Assembly (NCBI GenBank): GCA_964458265.1
Contig: CAYWIF010000003.1
Coordinates: 103,033 to 167,032 of the forward strand
From: JAGVSR01 sp964458265
GTDB lineage: Bacteria; Pseudomonadota; Alphaproteobacteria; Rhizobiales; Hyphomicrobiaceae
DNA: 64,000 nt
Direction of reading: 5' to 3'
Shown here: piece after piece, positions 26,372 through 35,340 of the stretch
How positions within the stretch are numbered: the first letter of the stretch is position 1
Layout: the number at the start of each line of letters is the position of its first letter
Made by a program: the position numbers and the translations under genes
The notes under the pieces: model-generated
What the model was told of the DNA's origin: nothing
Seen by the model: only the letters and a program-made list of their open reading frames with translations
The model's database searches: none

Positions 26372-28537
26372 ATGACAAAAACTATGAGGCGGATGCTGCT
26401 GGGAGCGGCTTGCGTCATTGCGCTGCAGCCGGGGGCGGCCTTCGCGCAGGAAACCGAACTGGAAGCTATCTCCGTTTTTGCAACCGCTGGCGGTGCAATC
26501 TCGGCGTTTCTTTTTCCAGGCCAGGTGAGCGTTGTTGAACGCGATGCCATCGACGATCTCGCCGCGACCCGGCCGGCAGATATTTTCGAGGGCGTTCCCG
26601 GCGTCACCTTCGAAGGCGGCCCGCGGCGGTCGGGGCAGGTGCCGACAATTCGCGGGTTCGAGGGCGAGGCGATCGTCATCCTCTTCGACGACGCGCGCCA
26701 GAGCTTCTCCTCAGGGCATGACGGTCGCTTCTTTGTCGATCCCGATCTGTTGAAAGCGGTCGAAGTCGTGAAGGGTCCGACGTCGTCGATCTACGGTTCC
26801 GGCGCCATCGGTGGCGTCATCGCGTTCAGAACACTGGAAGCGGCCGATATTCTTCGCGACGGTGAGACCGCCGCTGTGCGGATCAAGACCGGCTATCAGA
26901 GCGTCGACGACGAGCAAAGCTATGCGATCACGGGCGTGCAGCGCTCGGAGAGCGGCGACGTCGATCTTGTGGCGCACTTCGGATACCGGAATTCCGCCGA
27001 TATCGAGTTGGGCAGCGGCGCGGTACTTCCCGCCGACGACCAGATGACCAACGCGCTTGTCAAGGGAGCTTTCACGTTTGGAGACGGGTTCAAGTCTACG
27101 ACGTCCTGGATCTACTCGAACCTGAACGCACTCGACCCGCAAAATCCGCAGGGCGACAATGTTGGTGGGACAGACAATCCGCTCGTCGACCGCCGCGTTC
27201 TGAGCAGCACGGTGCAGACGAAGCTCGAATGGAAGCCCGGTAACAACGACTTCATCGACGCCCGTGTCGTGGCCTATCGCGCGCTTAACGAGGTCGAGGA
27301 GCCCGAAGTCGAACTTGACAGGGTCACGTCGCGCGAGGTGGAAACCATCGGCTTTAAAGCCGACAACACGTCGCGTTTCAGTCTCGGCTCGATGGCCGGC
27401 GTGAAACTGACCTACGGCACGGACATCTATCGCGACACGCAAACGGGCAGCGACAGCACTTCGGCCGATGGTTCGCGCGGCGGCGTTCCGGATGCCGAAT
27501 CCACCTTCATCGGCTTTTTCTCGGAAGCCGAATTCACGTTCGGACAGACCGGCAGCGGGCTTGGGCAACTGACCGTCATTCCGGGTATCCGCTGGGACAG
27601 TTTCGAATCGCAAAGCGACCTGGGCAACAGCATCGACGAGACGGCGGTGTCGCCGAAAATCGCGGCAACGTGGAGCCCGGTCGACTGGTTCAACCTGTTT
27701 GGCAACTACGGCAAAGCGTTTCGCGCGCCGTCCTACAACGAAGCCTATTCCGTCGGAAATCACTTCGTCATTCCGTTGCCGGGCGGGCTGGTCGCTAACG
27801 ATTTCATTATCAATCCCGATTTGCAGCCCGAGGAGGCAATCGGCTGGGAAGCTGGTGCCTCGTTCAAGTTCGGCGGCGTTTTTGCTGCCGGAGATCAGTT
27901 CCGCGTCAAGGGCTCGTACTATGAAATGGACGTCGACAATCTCATCGAATTGCAGGTTCTCACGCCATTCGGTGCATTGTCTCCGCGCTGCTTTGGCGCT
28001 CCGGTTGGTCCACCCTGCATAGGTGGCGCCGCGGTGGGTTGGACGTCGCAGAACGTCAACGTGCAGAATGCCGAACTCGATGGTGTCGAAATCGAAGCCA
28101 CTTACGACAGCACGTTCTTTTATGCGCGCGCAACGTACGCGCAGATCAACGGCATCGATGCAGACACAGGCGAATATGCCGGCAATCTTTTCCCGGACCG
28201 GTACTTCCTCGATGCCGGGTTCAAGCTGCCGGTCATCGACAGCCGGATCGGAGCGCGAGCCACGTTCGCCGCCGACTTCACGAAGACCAATCCAGATGCG
28301 AGTTCCGGGTCGCCCGCTTCGGACTTCTTCCGTGACAGCTATCAGGTTTTCGATCTCTACGCCGTCTGGCAGCCGGACGATGGATTGTGGAAGGGTGTGA
28401 GGCTCGATCTCGGCGTCGATAATATCACTGATGAAGACTACGAGGTGGTGGCCGCCGGCGTCAGCGAGGAAGGACGCAACTATAAGGTGGGACTGTCTTA
28501 CACGATCCCGATCTGCGGAACATCGGCATGTCCCTAG
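26372..28537 (+). CDS. TonB-dependent outer-membrane heme/hemoglobin receptor
   Basis: A 721-residue receptor. A signal peptide (to about AAFA-QE) is followed by a plug domain with a TonB-box-like ELEAISVFAT, RPADIFEGVPGVTFEGG, IRGFEGEAIVILFDDARQ and VVKGPTSSIYGSGAIGGVIAF. A long beta-barrel follows, ending in a terminal strand NYKVGLSYTIPI plus a short cysteine-containing tail. The plug closely resembles the hemoglobin/transferrin/lactoferrin receptor family (HmuR, HemR). The start is the ATG at 26372. Its neighbours (hmuTUV, hmuQ, hutX, tonB) make heme the likely ligand. Confidence 0.9.
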   Translation: MTKTMRRMLLGAACVIALQPGAAFAQETELEAISVFATAGGAISAFLFPGQVSVVERDAIDDLAATRPADIFEGVPGVTFEGGPRRSGQVPTIRGFEGEAIVILFDDARQSFSSGHDGRFFVDPDLLKAVEVVKGPTSSIYGSGAIGGVIAFRTLEAADILRDGETAAVRIKTGYQSVDDEQSYAITGVQRSESGDVDLVAHFGYRNSADIELGSGAVLPADDQMTNALVKGAFTFGDGFKSTTSWIYSNLNALDPQNPQGDNVGGTDNPLVDRRVLSSTVQTKLEWKPGNNDFIDARVVAYRALNEVEEPEVELDRVTSREVETIGFKADNTSRFSLGSMAGVKLTYGTDIYRDTQTGSDSTSADGSRGGVPDAESTFIGFFSEAEFTFGQTGSGLGQLTVIPGIRWDSFESQSDLGNSIDETAVSPKIAATWSPVDWFNLFGNYGKAFRAPSYNEAYSVGNHFVIPLPGGLVANDFIINPDLQPEEAIGWEAGASFKFGGVFAAGDQFRVKGSYYEMDVDNLIELQVLTPFGALSPRCFGAPVGPPCIGGAAVGWTSQNVNVQNAELDGVEIEATYDSTFFYARATYAQINGIDADTGEYAGNLFPDRYFLDAGFKLPVIDSRIGARATFAADFTKTNPDASSGSPASDFFRDSYQVFDLYAVWQPDDGLWKGVRLDLGVDNITDEDYEVVAAGVSEEGRNYKVGLSYTIPICGTSACP

Positions 28538-28608
28538 CGCTTATCTGCGGCGCAGACAGGGCTTGCCGGACGACGGCCTGACCGACCCGCACGAACGTCA
28601 GGTCTCGT

Positions 28609-28646
28609 TGACCGGCTGTCCCCTCCCGGGCAGCCGGTCAGAAATT
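28609..28646 (+). terminator. Hairpin after the heme receptor gene
   Basis: A perfect 10-bp stem (28609-28618 with 28631-28640) with further pairing possible in the loop is followed by GAAATTT. It lies between the receptor gene and hmuQ. It may terminate or attenuate transcription or protect the receptor mRNA end. Confidence 0.55.
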
Positions 28647-28699
28647 TAGGCAACGCGCGGCGATTCCGCCGTCGATAGAAAATGGAATGGAGAGTGCCA

Positions 28700-29041
28700 A
28701 TGTTTATAGCGATGAACCGGTTCAAGGTCGTCAAGGGTTCGGAGAAGGAGTTCGAGGAGGTTTGGCTCACCCGGGAAGTCCATCTCGACGAACTTGAAGG
28801 TTTCATCGAGTTTCACATGTTGAAGGGCCCGGAGCGCGAGGATCACGTGCTCTATTCCTCCCACACCGTCTGGCAGTCGTTCGAACACTTCGACGCCTGG
28901 ACGAAGTCGGAGCAATTCCGCAAGGCGCATGCCGGGGCGGGTTCACGTAAGCCGCTCTACCTTGGGCATCCGGAGTTTGAAGGCTTCCACGTGATCCAGA
29001 CCGTCTCGTCCGACGGCGCGCGCCGCGTTGCCGCCGAGTAG
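28700..29041 (+). CDS. hmuQ: Heme-degrading monooxygenase, HmuQ/IsdG-like
   Basis: A 113-residue protein with the ABM/dimeric alpha-beta barrel fold: MFIAMNRFKVVKGSEKEFEEVW, then GFIEFHMLKGP, a SSHTVWQSFEHFDAWTKSEQFRKAH segment with the expected tryptophan and histidine, and GHPEFEGFHVIQ. Rhizobial HmuQ/HmuD cleave heme to release iron. GGAG eight bases upstream supports the ATG at 28700 over the frame start at 28682. It sits in the heme cluster between the receptor and hutX. Confidence 0.87.
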   Translation: MFIAMNRFKVVKGSEKEFEEVWLTREVHLDELEGFIEFHMLKGPEREDHVLYSSHTVWQSFEHFDAWTKSEQFRKAHAGAGSRKPLYLGHPEFEGFHVIQTVSSDGARRVAAE

Positions 29042-29071
29042 GTCCAACCCGAAGATTCCGGAGTACAATCC

Positions 29072-29599
29072 ATGAGCACGCAAAGTGCTGCGACCGTTTC
29101 TTCCGCGGCCTCACGTCCGCCGCTCGCGGAACGACTGGCCGTCAATGCCGACGGCGTTCTGGAGCAGATTGCGCGCGACTACGCCGTGTCGACGCTCGAT
29201 GTTGTCAAAGCCCTTCCAGATGAGCACCGCACACTCGTGGGTGCGGATCACTTCGCGCGGATTCTTGAAGCCGTTGGGGGCTGGGGGCCGATCCTGTTCA
29301 TCGTGCACACGCCCGATATCGTGCTTGAATGCGAGGGTGTCTTGCCGCCTGGAACGTTCGGCAGAGGGTATTTCAATTTGCATGGCGACAGTCCGATCGG
29401 CGGTCATATTCGCGCGGAGAATTGCGCGGCCATCGCATTCGTATCGCGGCCGTTCATGGGGCGCACCTCGTGCTCAATCCAGTTCTTCAACGCTCAGGGT
29501 GAAGCCATGTTCAAGATTTTTGTTCGCCGCGACGAGGCGCGCAGTTTGATCGCGGAACAGGTGACAGCATTCGAGGCCCTTCGCGCCTCGTTCGCGTGA
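29072..29599 (+). CDS. hutX: Heme utilization cytosolic carrier HutX
   Basis: A 175-residue protein matching HutX/ChuX: the N-terminal GVLEQIARDYAVSTLDVVKALP, then FARILEAVGGWGPILFIVHTPDIVLECEG, GYFNLHGDSPIGGHIRAENCAAIAFVSRPFMG and SCSIQFFNAQGEAMFKIFVRRDE. HutX binds heme in the cytoplasm and passes it to degradation enzymes. It lies 30 bases after hmuQ and 9 bases before tonB. Confidence 0.93.
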   Translation: MSTQSAATVSSAASRPPLAERLAVNADGVLEQIARDYAVSTLDVVKALPDEHRTLVGADHFARILEAVGGWGPILFIVHTPDIVLECEGVLPPGTFGRGYFNLHGDSPIGGHIRAENCAAIAFVSRPFMGRTSCSIQFFNAQGEAMFKIFVRRDEARSLIAEQVTAFEALRASFA

Positions 29600-29608
29600 G
29601 TTGGACGC

Positions 29609-30574
29609 ATGGTTCATGCGGCGGCGGCCGTTGGGCCCGGTCTCGAGGCTGCGTCTCTGGACACGGCGGCGCCTGCGGAATCGGTGCCGCCTGTTCCCGC
29701 CCGGCGTGCGGATCAAATGCGCGCCCGCACACCGGCGCGCTGGCCCATCATTGCGTCGTTCATTCTACACGCCGCCGTTGCGGCGGCCATTGTCAGTGCG
29801 CCGCTGACCGAAACGGGTGTGCTCGACCTGCCGACGGAAGCGATAAGCATCGAACTGGAAGCGTCCAACGTCATCGAGCAGGCCGCCGTCGAGGCCGTTT
29901 CAGAGGCTGCTGCTTCGCCAGCGGTTACGGCCGTCAACGAGGGTGAGTCTGCCGAAACACTGATCGCTGCCGACCAGACGGACACCGTCCAGGCCGTTGC
30001 CGTGCCGGCTGACCCCACTGAGGCAAACGAAGCGAATGATGGGGAAGACATTGATCGCGTTATTTCCGGTGACGGAGCTGAGGCGGAGATCCTGACCGCG
30101 AAGCCTGCCGAGGAGCCGCCACAGAAGGAAATCCAGTCTGAGCCGAGCAAGCGGGTTGAAAGAGACCGCAACAGGCCGGTGGCGGCCAAATCTTCGACCG
30201 CCAAAGCCGACAAGGGCAAGGATACGGACAACAAGGTCAAAGGCGGCGTTGCAGCACGGGGTTCCAGCGATCGTGCGTCGCCGGGCGCGCGCGTTTCAGC
30301 GAGCGCGGGGAGCATGGCCGGCTATGCCGCGCGCGTAAGGGCGCGGGTCGCGGCGAACAGACCGGCAGCCACAGGCCGTGGCACCGCCGTCGTCTCGTTC
30401 AAGGTCACGAGCGGTGGAGGGTTGGCGTACGCGCGGCTTTCGCGATCATCCGGTGTGCCGGCGCTCGATCAGGCCGCGGTCGCAGCCGTGCGGCGGTCGG
30501 CACCTTTCCCCACGCCGCCGCCCGGCGCCTCCGGGGGGCAACTGGCCTTCTCAATACCGTTCCATTTCCGGTAA
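29609..30574 (+). CDS. tonB: TonB family energy transducer
   Basis: A 321-residue protein with a cytoplasmic start, one membrane span (WPIIASFILHAAVAAAIVSAP, about residues 45-65), a long Ala/Glu/Lys-rich periplasmic linker and a C-terminal TonB domain (GTAVVSFKVTSGGGLAYARLSRSSGVPALDQAAVAAVRRSAPFPTPP). It couples the proton motive force, through ExbBD, to the heme receptor. exbB and exbD are not in the window. Position at the end of the heme cluster suggests a dedicated TonB. Confidence 0.93.
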   Translation: MVHAAAAVGPGLEAASLDTAAPAESVPPVPARRADQMRARTPARWPIIASFILHAAVAAAIVSAPLTETGVLDLPTEAISIELEASNVIEQAAVEAVSEAAASPAVTAVNEGESAETLIAADQTDTVQAVAVPADPTEANEANDGEDIDRVISGDGAEAEILTAKPAEEPPQKEIQSEPSKRVERDRNRPVAAKSSTAKADKGKDTDNKVKGGVAARGSSDRASPGARVSASAGSMAGYAARVRARVAANRPAATGRGTAVVSFKVTSGGGLAYARLSRSSGVPALDQAAVAAVRRSAPFPTPPPGASGGQLAFSIPFHFR

Positions 30575-30698
30575 GCGCGCGCTGCGAAATCTGCGCACGG
30601 CACTTCGCGAGTGGAATTTTTATGCCACGCACTGTGATCTCGAGAGCGGCATTCCCGTCTCTGCAGCGCTCAAAAATTTCCGGTGGCAGAAGCGACGA

Positions 30699-31610
30699 TC
30701 AGAATTTCGGTTCGATCTGAGAGTGCGAATTGGCAAGGACGGCCTCGAGTGCTTCGGGTGCGGTAAGCATCCCCAGGTACGAATGGCCGACGTTCGGGGT
30801 CTCGATCATGCGCCAGCGGAACGGCACTCCGAGGCTTTTGGAAAGTGCTTCGGCTTCGCGAAATACCCGGCGACCCCGTTCAAGCCTGTTAAATCCCTGG
30901 CGCATCGCCCGTCTCGACATATCTAGCCGCTCAACGCCCGTGTCCATTCCACCAAGATAGATGGTCAATGGCTGGGATAGGTATGCAGCGACGGCCGCAG
31001 GCGACCCAAGGTCTCCGGTCAGCATCCCGAAGCCGAAAGGGACTTTCGCTCCGAGATTTGCGGCGGTGTACGATGACGGATTGGCGATAACTACGCTCGA
31101 GGCCGGCACCGGGCAATATGCCATGAGCCGGGACAGCAGCTGCGCGCCTGCCGAGTGTCCGAACAAGACGGTTGCATGGCTTGACGCAGACGTTCTGGCG
31201 AAGGCGTGACCCCATGCGATGAGTTCGGCAACCAGTGGACGAACGCAGCCTGCCAGCGCCACGTCATCATCGCCGGCGACCACCCCGGCACGCTGATAGA
31301 GGGGGCGTGGAAACCGCTGTTCGTCGAGATGTGGAGCCAGAACCATGTAACAACTGGCTTTAGCGAGGCCGCGGGCGGCGCGTGCGTAGTCGCGGGCATT
31401 GCGATCGTAGCCCGCGAATGCGACGAGAATGCCCTGGGGCGACGTGCAGCGTGGGGGCATATAGGTGTGCAGCCGGATCGGCATACCAGCCAATTCGACG
31501 ACATGGGTCTTGATTCCGTTGCGCCCTGCAGTGGCCGCATCGGAATTCGGCGAAGCGAAGCCCATGACGATCACGGCCCCCAACAGTGAAAAGAAGCTGC
31601 GGAATACCAT
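30699..31610 (-). CDS. Secreted alpha/beta hydrolase (esterase/depolymerase-like)
   Basis: A 303-residue protein with an N-terminal signal-like helix (FRSFFSLLGAVIVMGFA, predicted cleavage near SDA-AT) and an alpha/beta-hydrolase core. GILVAFAGYDRNARDYA is oxyanion-side text and VLFGHSAGAQLLSRL holds the nucleophile serine. The aspartate is probably in IYLGGMDTGVER and the histidine in NVGHSYLGM. The substrate is unknown. GGAGGAG lies just upstream; the start could also be the GTG six bases earlier. It follows the type I secretion adaptor gene and is probably the last gene of the operon controlled from 36.7 kb. It converges with tonB. Confidence 0.78.
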   Translation of the reverse strand: MVFRSFFSLLGAVIVMGFASPNSDAATAGRNGIKTHVVELAGMPIRLHTYMPPRCTSPQGILVAFAGYDRNARDYARAARGLAKASCYMVLAPHLDEQRFPRPLYQRAGVVAGDDDVALAGCVRPLVAELIAWGHAFARTSASSHATVLFGHSAGAQLLSRLMAYCPVPASSVVIANPSSYTAANLGAKVPFGFGMLTGDLGSPAAVAAYLSQPLTIYLGGMDTGVERLDMSRRAMRQGFNRLERGRRVFREAEALSKSLGVPFRWRMIETPNVGHSYLGMLTAPEALEAVLANSHSQIEPKF

Positions 31611-31712
31611 CGCCACGAAACTCCTCCGCAAGTGATCTTGGAGGAATTTCGGGCTTCGGTCTGACTTCGATTGCGGATTTCCATGTGATATCGCACGCGC
31701 CCGTATCATCTC

Positions 31713-33071
31713 TCAACTCTCTCGCATGCTTCGCGTGAAGCTTTTGACGAGGGGGGCTGCCACATATTCGAGGAACGTACGGTCGCCGGTTTTAATGAAG
31801 ACCTCGGCCGCCATTCCCGCAAGCAAGACACGTTCGCCTTCACCCGCTGGGGTTGGTGACTCGACTCGCACGCGGGCAAGGTAGTACGCCTCCCCCGTCC
31901 GTGGATCGACCAGTCGGTCGGCCGAAACGCTCTCCAGCGTGCCGGCGAGCGGCCGCGTGTAGCGGCGGTTCAGGGTTGTCGGCACGATGTCGGCGGGCAG
32001 TCCTGCGTGGACGACCTCAACGTCTTCTGGCCGCACTCGCGCCTCAATGACGAGTGCATCGCCGGCCGGTACGATCTCCATCAAGATCTGGCCGGGCGTA
32101 ACGACACCTCCAACCGAATGGACCTTGGAATTGACAACGATACCTGCAATTGGAGCGACGACCCGCCGGCGATACTGCACGTCGCTCGCCGCGGCAAGCT
32201 CACGCGAGATCATGAAAGCCTTGGCTTGCACAGTATTAAGTTCAGCCGCGGCCTTGGCGACCCGCTCGGCATCCCGCGCCTGCTTCTGCTGCTCGAGCTC
32301 CAGGATCTCCTGACGTGCCTCGGCGATGCGTGCTTCAAGTCTGCTGATTTCGCCCTCCAGGCCGGCTTGGCGTGCTTCCAGTTCCAATGCTTGGCTCTTG
32401 CGCGTCAGTTTCTGCTCAAGCAGCTTGCGGATGTCGGTCAGCTGCTCGCCGACGAGACCGGCTTGCTTCGCGTTTGACGTAATCTGCCCTTCGAAACCCT
32501 TGATCTCTTCGCTGAGCTGGCGGATTTTTCCATCGATCACCGCGAACGCTTCCCGTTTGGCCGTCTGAGCGCTGGAAAACACTTTTGTTTCGGCATCGAT
32601 GGCAGCGCGCGCGCGTGGGTCGGAACTGCCGGTCAACGTCTCTGGGAAGGCGATTGATCCGGCGTTGTCCTGCTCGGCGGCGAGACGAGCTGCGGCGGCC
32701 GCCAATTGGAAGTGTTCGGTGCTCAATTGATCGACATTCGCCCGCGTGGCGACGTCGCGGATTTCAACCAGAACCGCGCCGGCTTCAACTTTGTCACCAT
32801 CGCTCGCCTTGATCTCGGCGACGATGCCGCCTTCGAGGTGCTGGACCGACTTGCGGTAGCTCTCGACGCTGACGACGCCATTGGCCAGCACGGCACTGCT
32901 CAGCGGCGCGAGCGCGCTCCAGACGACGAAACCGCTGACGAACAAACCGCACGCCGCAAGGCCGATGGCCATCGCCGCGGGTGGAAATGGCGACTGACTG
33001 CGACTGGAGGGTTTCGCCGGCCTTTCCGCTACCGGTAGTGTTGCTGGTTCAGCCTTTTTGCGTACCTTCAT
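31713..33071 (-). CDS. Type I secretion periplasmic adaptor (HlyD/PrtE family)
   Basis: A 452-residue membrane fusion protein. A short cytoplasmic tail is followed by one membrane span (AMAIGLAACGLFVSGFVVWSAL, residues 33-54), a lipoyl-like half (GVVSVESYRKSVQHLEGGIVAEI), a long coiled coil (about residues 120-290) and the second half (VVAPIAGIVVNSKVHSVGGVVTPGQILMEIVP). The C-terminus has EVFIKTGDRTFLEYVAAPLVKSFTRSMRE, typical of PrtE-type adaptors. It bridges the ABC transporter to an outer-membrane channel. No TolC homologue is nearby. It is preceded by the cognate ABC gene (89-base gap). Confidence 0.92.
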   Translation of the reverse strand: MKVRKKAEPATLPVAERPAKPSSRSQSPFPPAAMAIGLAACGLFVSGFVVWSALAPLSSAVLANGVVSVESYRKSVQHLEGGIVAEIKASDGDKVEAGAVLVEIRDVATRANVDQLSTEHFQLAAAAARLAAEQDNAGSIAFPETLTGSSDPRARAAIDAETKVFSSAQTAKREAFAVIDGKIRQLSEEIKGFEGQITSNAKQAGLVGEQLTDIRKLLEQKLTRKSQALELEARQAGLEGEISRLEARIAEARQEILELEQQKQARDAERVAKAAAELNTVQAKAFMISRELAAASDVQYRRRVVAPIAGIVVNSKVHSVGGVVTPGQILMEIVPAGDALVIEARVRPEDVEVVHAGLPADIVPTTLNRRYTRPLAGTLESVSADRLVDPRTGEAYYLARVRVESPTPAGEGERVLLAGMAAEVFIKTGDRTFLEYVAAPLVKSFTRSMRES

Positions 33072-33160
33072 GGCTTCAATCCTTGTGACTTCTTGTTCGC
33101 GCCGCTGGTCTGGCGCCGGCAGGCGAGTTGCATCTGGTGTCGAGCCTGAGGGCGTCGATT

Positions 33161-35161
33161 TTATGCAGCACTCTCGCTCGTTGTTGTTTCGCCTCCGGTC
33201 GCAGGCTTCAAACCGTCATTGGCTGGTCCATTGTCCTGTGGTAGCTGCCGCCGTTTGTTGATCGCATGTGCCCGATAGGCCTCGCGGCTGTCGAACAGAT
33301 ACGTGCGCGATGTCGGACCGAGCAGCAGGACGCGATCAGCAAGGTTGACGAACGTGTCTGTTTGCGAGGTCACTATGATGGTGGCGCCGAGCTCCCGGTG
33401 AGCAAGGATGGACTTAGAGATGCGCCGGACCGTCAATTCGTCCAGGTTTGCTTCGGGCTCGTCGAGAACGATGAGACGCGGCGTGCCGAAGAAGGCCCGG
33501 GCCATAGTGATCCGCTTGAGTTCACCCATGGACATTGATGTGTCGGACGGATCGATCCTGGTCTGATAGCCCTCCGGCAATCTCATGACGATCTCATGTA
33601 GATTTGCCTGCTTCGCCGCTGCTACGGCGTCGGCTTCTTTGGCACGCCGCAGGCCGGTAATGTTTTCCAGAATGCTGGTCCGGAACAATACATGACCTTG
33701 ATCAAGAAAGCCGATCAGGTTCTCGCGCTCATTCTCCAAGTAGCGGTTTACGTCAACCTCACCGAGCCGCACGCTGCCAGACGAAGGGATTGCAGCCCCG
33801 ACCGCCAACTTAGCTAAGGTCGTTTTGCCCGAGCCGGACGGTCCAATGACGTTTAGAATTGTACCTGGTTCGAGCGTGAAGCTGAGGTCGCGCACTACTG
33901 CCCTGGCCTGGCCCCGATTTCTTACAGTGACGCCTTCGAAGGTGAGGGACAGCTTCGCTTTTCGGTCGCGGATAACGGGCTGACGGGTCTCGATTTGACT
34001 AAGGCGCCGCGTCGTGCGCTTGAGCGCCGAGGTCGCCAGGGCCAAATCGCGCCAATTCGCCATTGCCTTGCGCAAAGTAGAATTCGCTATACGCCCTATG
34101 ATGGCGGCTGCGATCACGCTGCCTACCGTCAGAGAGCCTGCAATCACCAGCCAGATGCCCAACAGATAGCACCCGACGCGCACCAAGTTCTCGATCAACC
34201 GAAGACTGTCGGCGACACCAATGACGAACAAGCGGGTGGTTGTGTTTTCTTCGTTTCTCAGCCGTGCGCTTTTGTGCCATCGCCGCGCAATCCGGGATGA
34301 GACGTTCAGCGCTGCCACAGACTGCGGATTACCTGACGCCGCCAGCGCCCAGTCGGAAGTAATTGCCTTGGCAACCTTCGCACCTTCACGGCTGGAGCGC
34401 GTGCTGATCTCGCCGATGTAGCCGATGGCAACCATGAGCACCATACCTGCGGCCACAAGTGCTGCCAGAGTTGGCTCGATCACGAAGACCACGAGCAAAA
34501 ACACGGGAACGAACCCGACATCGAGCCAAGCGATGGCGCCGCCGCTGGATGTAAAGCTACTGACTTCGCCGACATCCCACAGTGCGCGTGCCGGGGCACG
34601 CGGCCGCTTGCGTTGGAATCCGTACTTAAATAAGTCGGCACTCAACCGGTCCTCGAGGTGGACGGACCAACGAACAAGCATCCAGCGCCTTGTGAAGTCG
34701 ATCACGATTGCGACCAGAATGGCAAATGCCGCGATCAGCGACAGCATGATCAGCGTATCCACGCTGCGGCTGGAGATCACGCGGTCGAGTACCTGCAGGA
34801 TGTAGATCGGGACCGATAGTTTCAGGACGTTGCTGAATACCGTCAGAACGGCAAGGACGATGAACCCGCTACGGGACCTCTGCCAAATTTCAGCCAGGGC
34901 CTTGTTGCGCCGTGATGACTGCGTTTTGATTGGAGGCTCGCTCTGTCGTGTGTTCGTTTCCCGTTTCGCATGACCCGGCTGTTGCGCAGGCTGCTTTACG
35001 GAGACCTCGGCGGTGACCGATCCGTCCGCTGGATTTACGGCAGCGGTTTCAGGTGACGTGCCAATTTCGACGGACAGCGATCCGCCTCCGCTGCCCGGCT
35101 TCTTTGCGCCCTGCGCCGCCAACGCCGCCTTTGAAGCCCGCTGTGAATTCGTGAAGAACAT
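33161..35161 (-). CDS. Type I secretion ABC transporter (PrtD family) with altered catalytic motifs
   Basis: A 666-residue fused membrane/ATPase protein. An unusual polar N-terminal extension (residues 1-85) precedes an ABC membrane domain (about 95-380) and an ATPase domain. Walker A GPSGSGKT (440-447), the Q-loop GFLDQ (484-488) and Walker B LIVLDE (563-568) are intact. The signature reads MSMGELKR (543-550) in place of LSGGQRQR. The switch position after IIVT is serine (S599), where histidine is expected. These changes may slow ATP hydrolysis or alter coupling. The family exports unfolded C-terminally signalled proteins in one step; no RTX-type substrate gene was recognised here. The gene shares a probable operon with the adaptor. 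Confidence 0.88.
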   Translation of the reverse strand: MFFTNSQRASKAALAAQGAKKPGSGGGSLSVEIGTSPETAAVNPADGSVTAEVSVKQPAQQPGHAKRETNTRQSEPPIKTQSSRRNKALAEIWQRSRSGFIVLAVLTVFSNVLKLSVPIYILQVLDRVISSRSVDTLIMLSLIAAFAILVAIVIDFTRRWMLVRWSVHLEDRLSADLFKYGFQRKRPRAPARALWDVGEVSSFTSSGGAIAWLDVGFVPVFLLVVFVIEPTLAALVAAGMVLMVAIGYIGEISTRSSREGAKVAKAITSDWALAASGNPQSVAALNVSSRIARRWHKSARLRNEENTTTRLFVIGVADSLRLIENLVRVGCYLLGIWLVIAGSLTVGSVIAAAIIGRIANSTLRKAMANWRDLALATSALKRTTRRLSQIETRQPVIRDRKAKLSLTFEGVTVRNRGQARAVVRDLSFTLEPGTILNVIGPSGSGKTTLAKLAVGAAIPSSGSVRLGEVDVNRYLENERENLIGFLDQGHVLFRTSILENITGLRRAKEADAVAAAKQANLHEIVMRLPEGYQTRIDPSDTSMSMGELKRITMARAFFGTPRLIVLDEPEANLDELTVRRISKSILAHRELGATIIVTSQTDTFVNLADRVLLLGPTSRTYLFDSREAYRAHAINKRRQLPQDNGPANDGLKPATGGETTTSESAA

Positions 35162-35340
35162 CCCAGCACCCTTACTTGCTCATATCAAAATGTTCGCTGC
35201 CAGCCCACCAGCAGCCAGTTGAAGTGCGAGACTGGCGGCGTACGGATCATCGCGATCCGATGCTTTCAACCCAGATTCTTTCTTTCGCGGTTTGTCCGCT
35301 TTGTCGGCTCATTGGATCCAGCCCACACGCCGCCATGCCG

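Noticed and set aside
31850..35000. RTX-type substrate for the type I secretion pair
   Set aside because: No GGxGxDxxx repeats were seen anywhere near; the substrate remains unknown.
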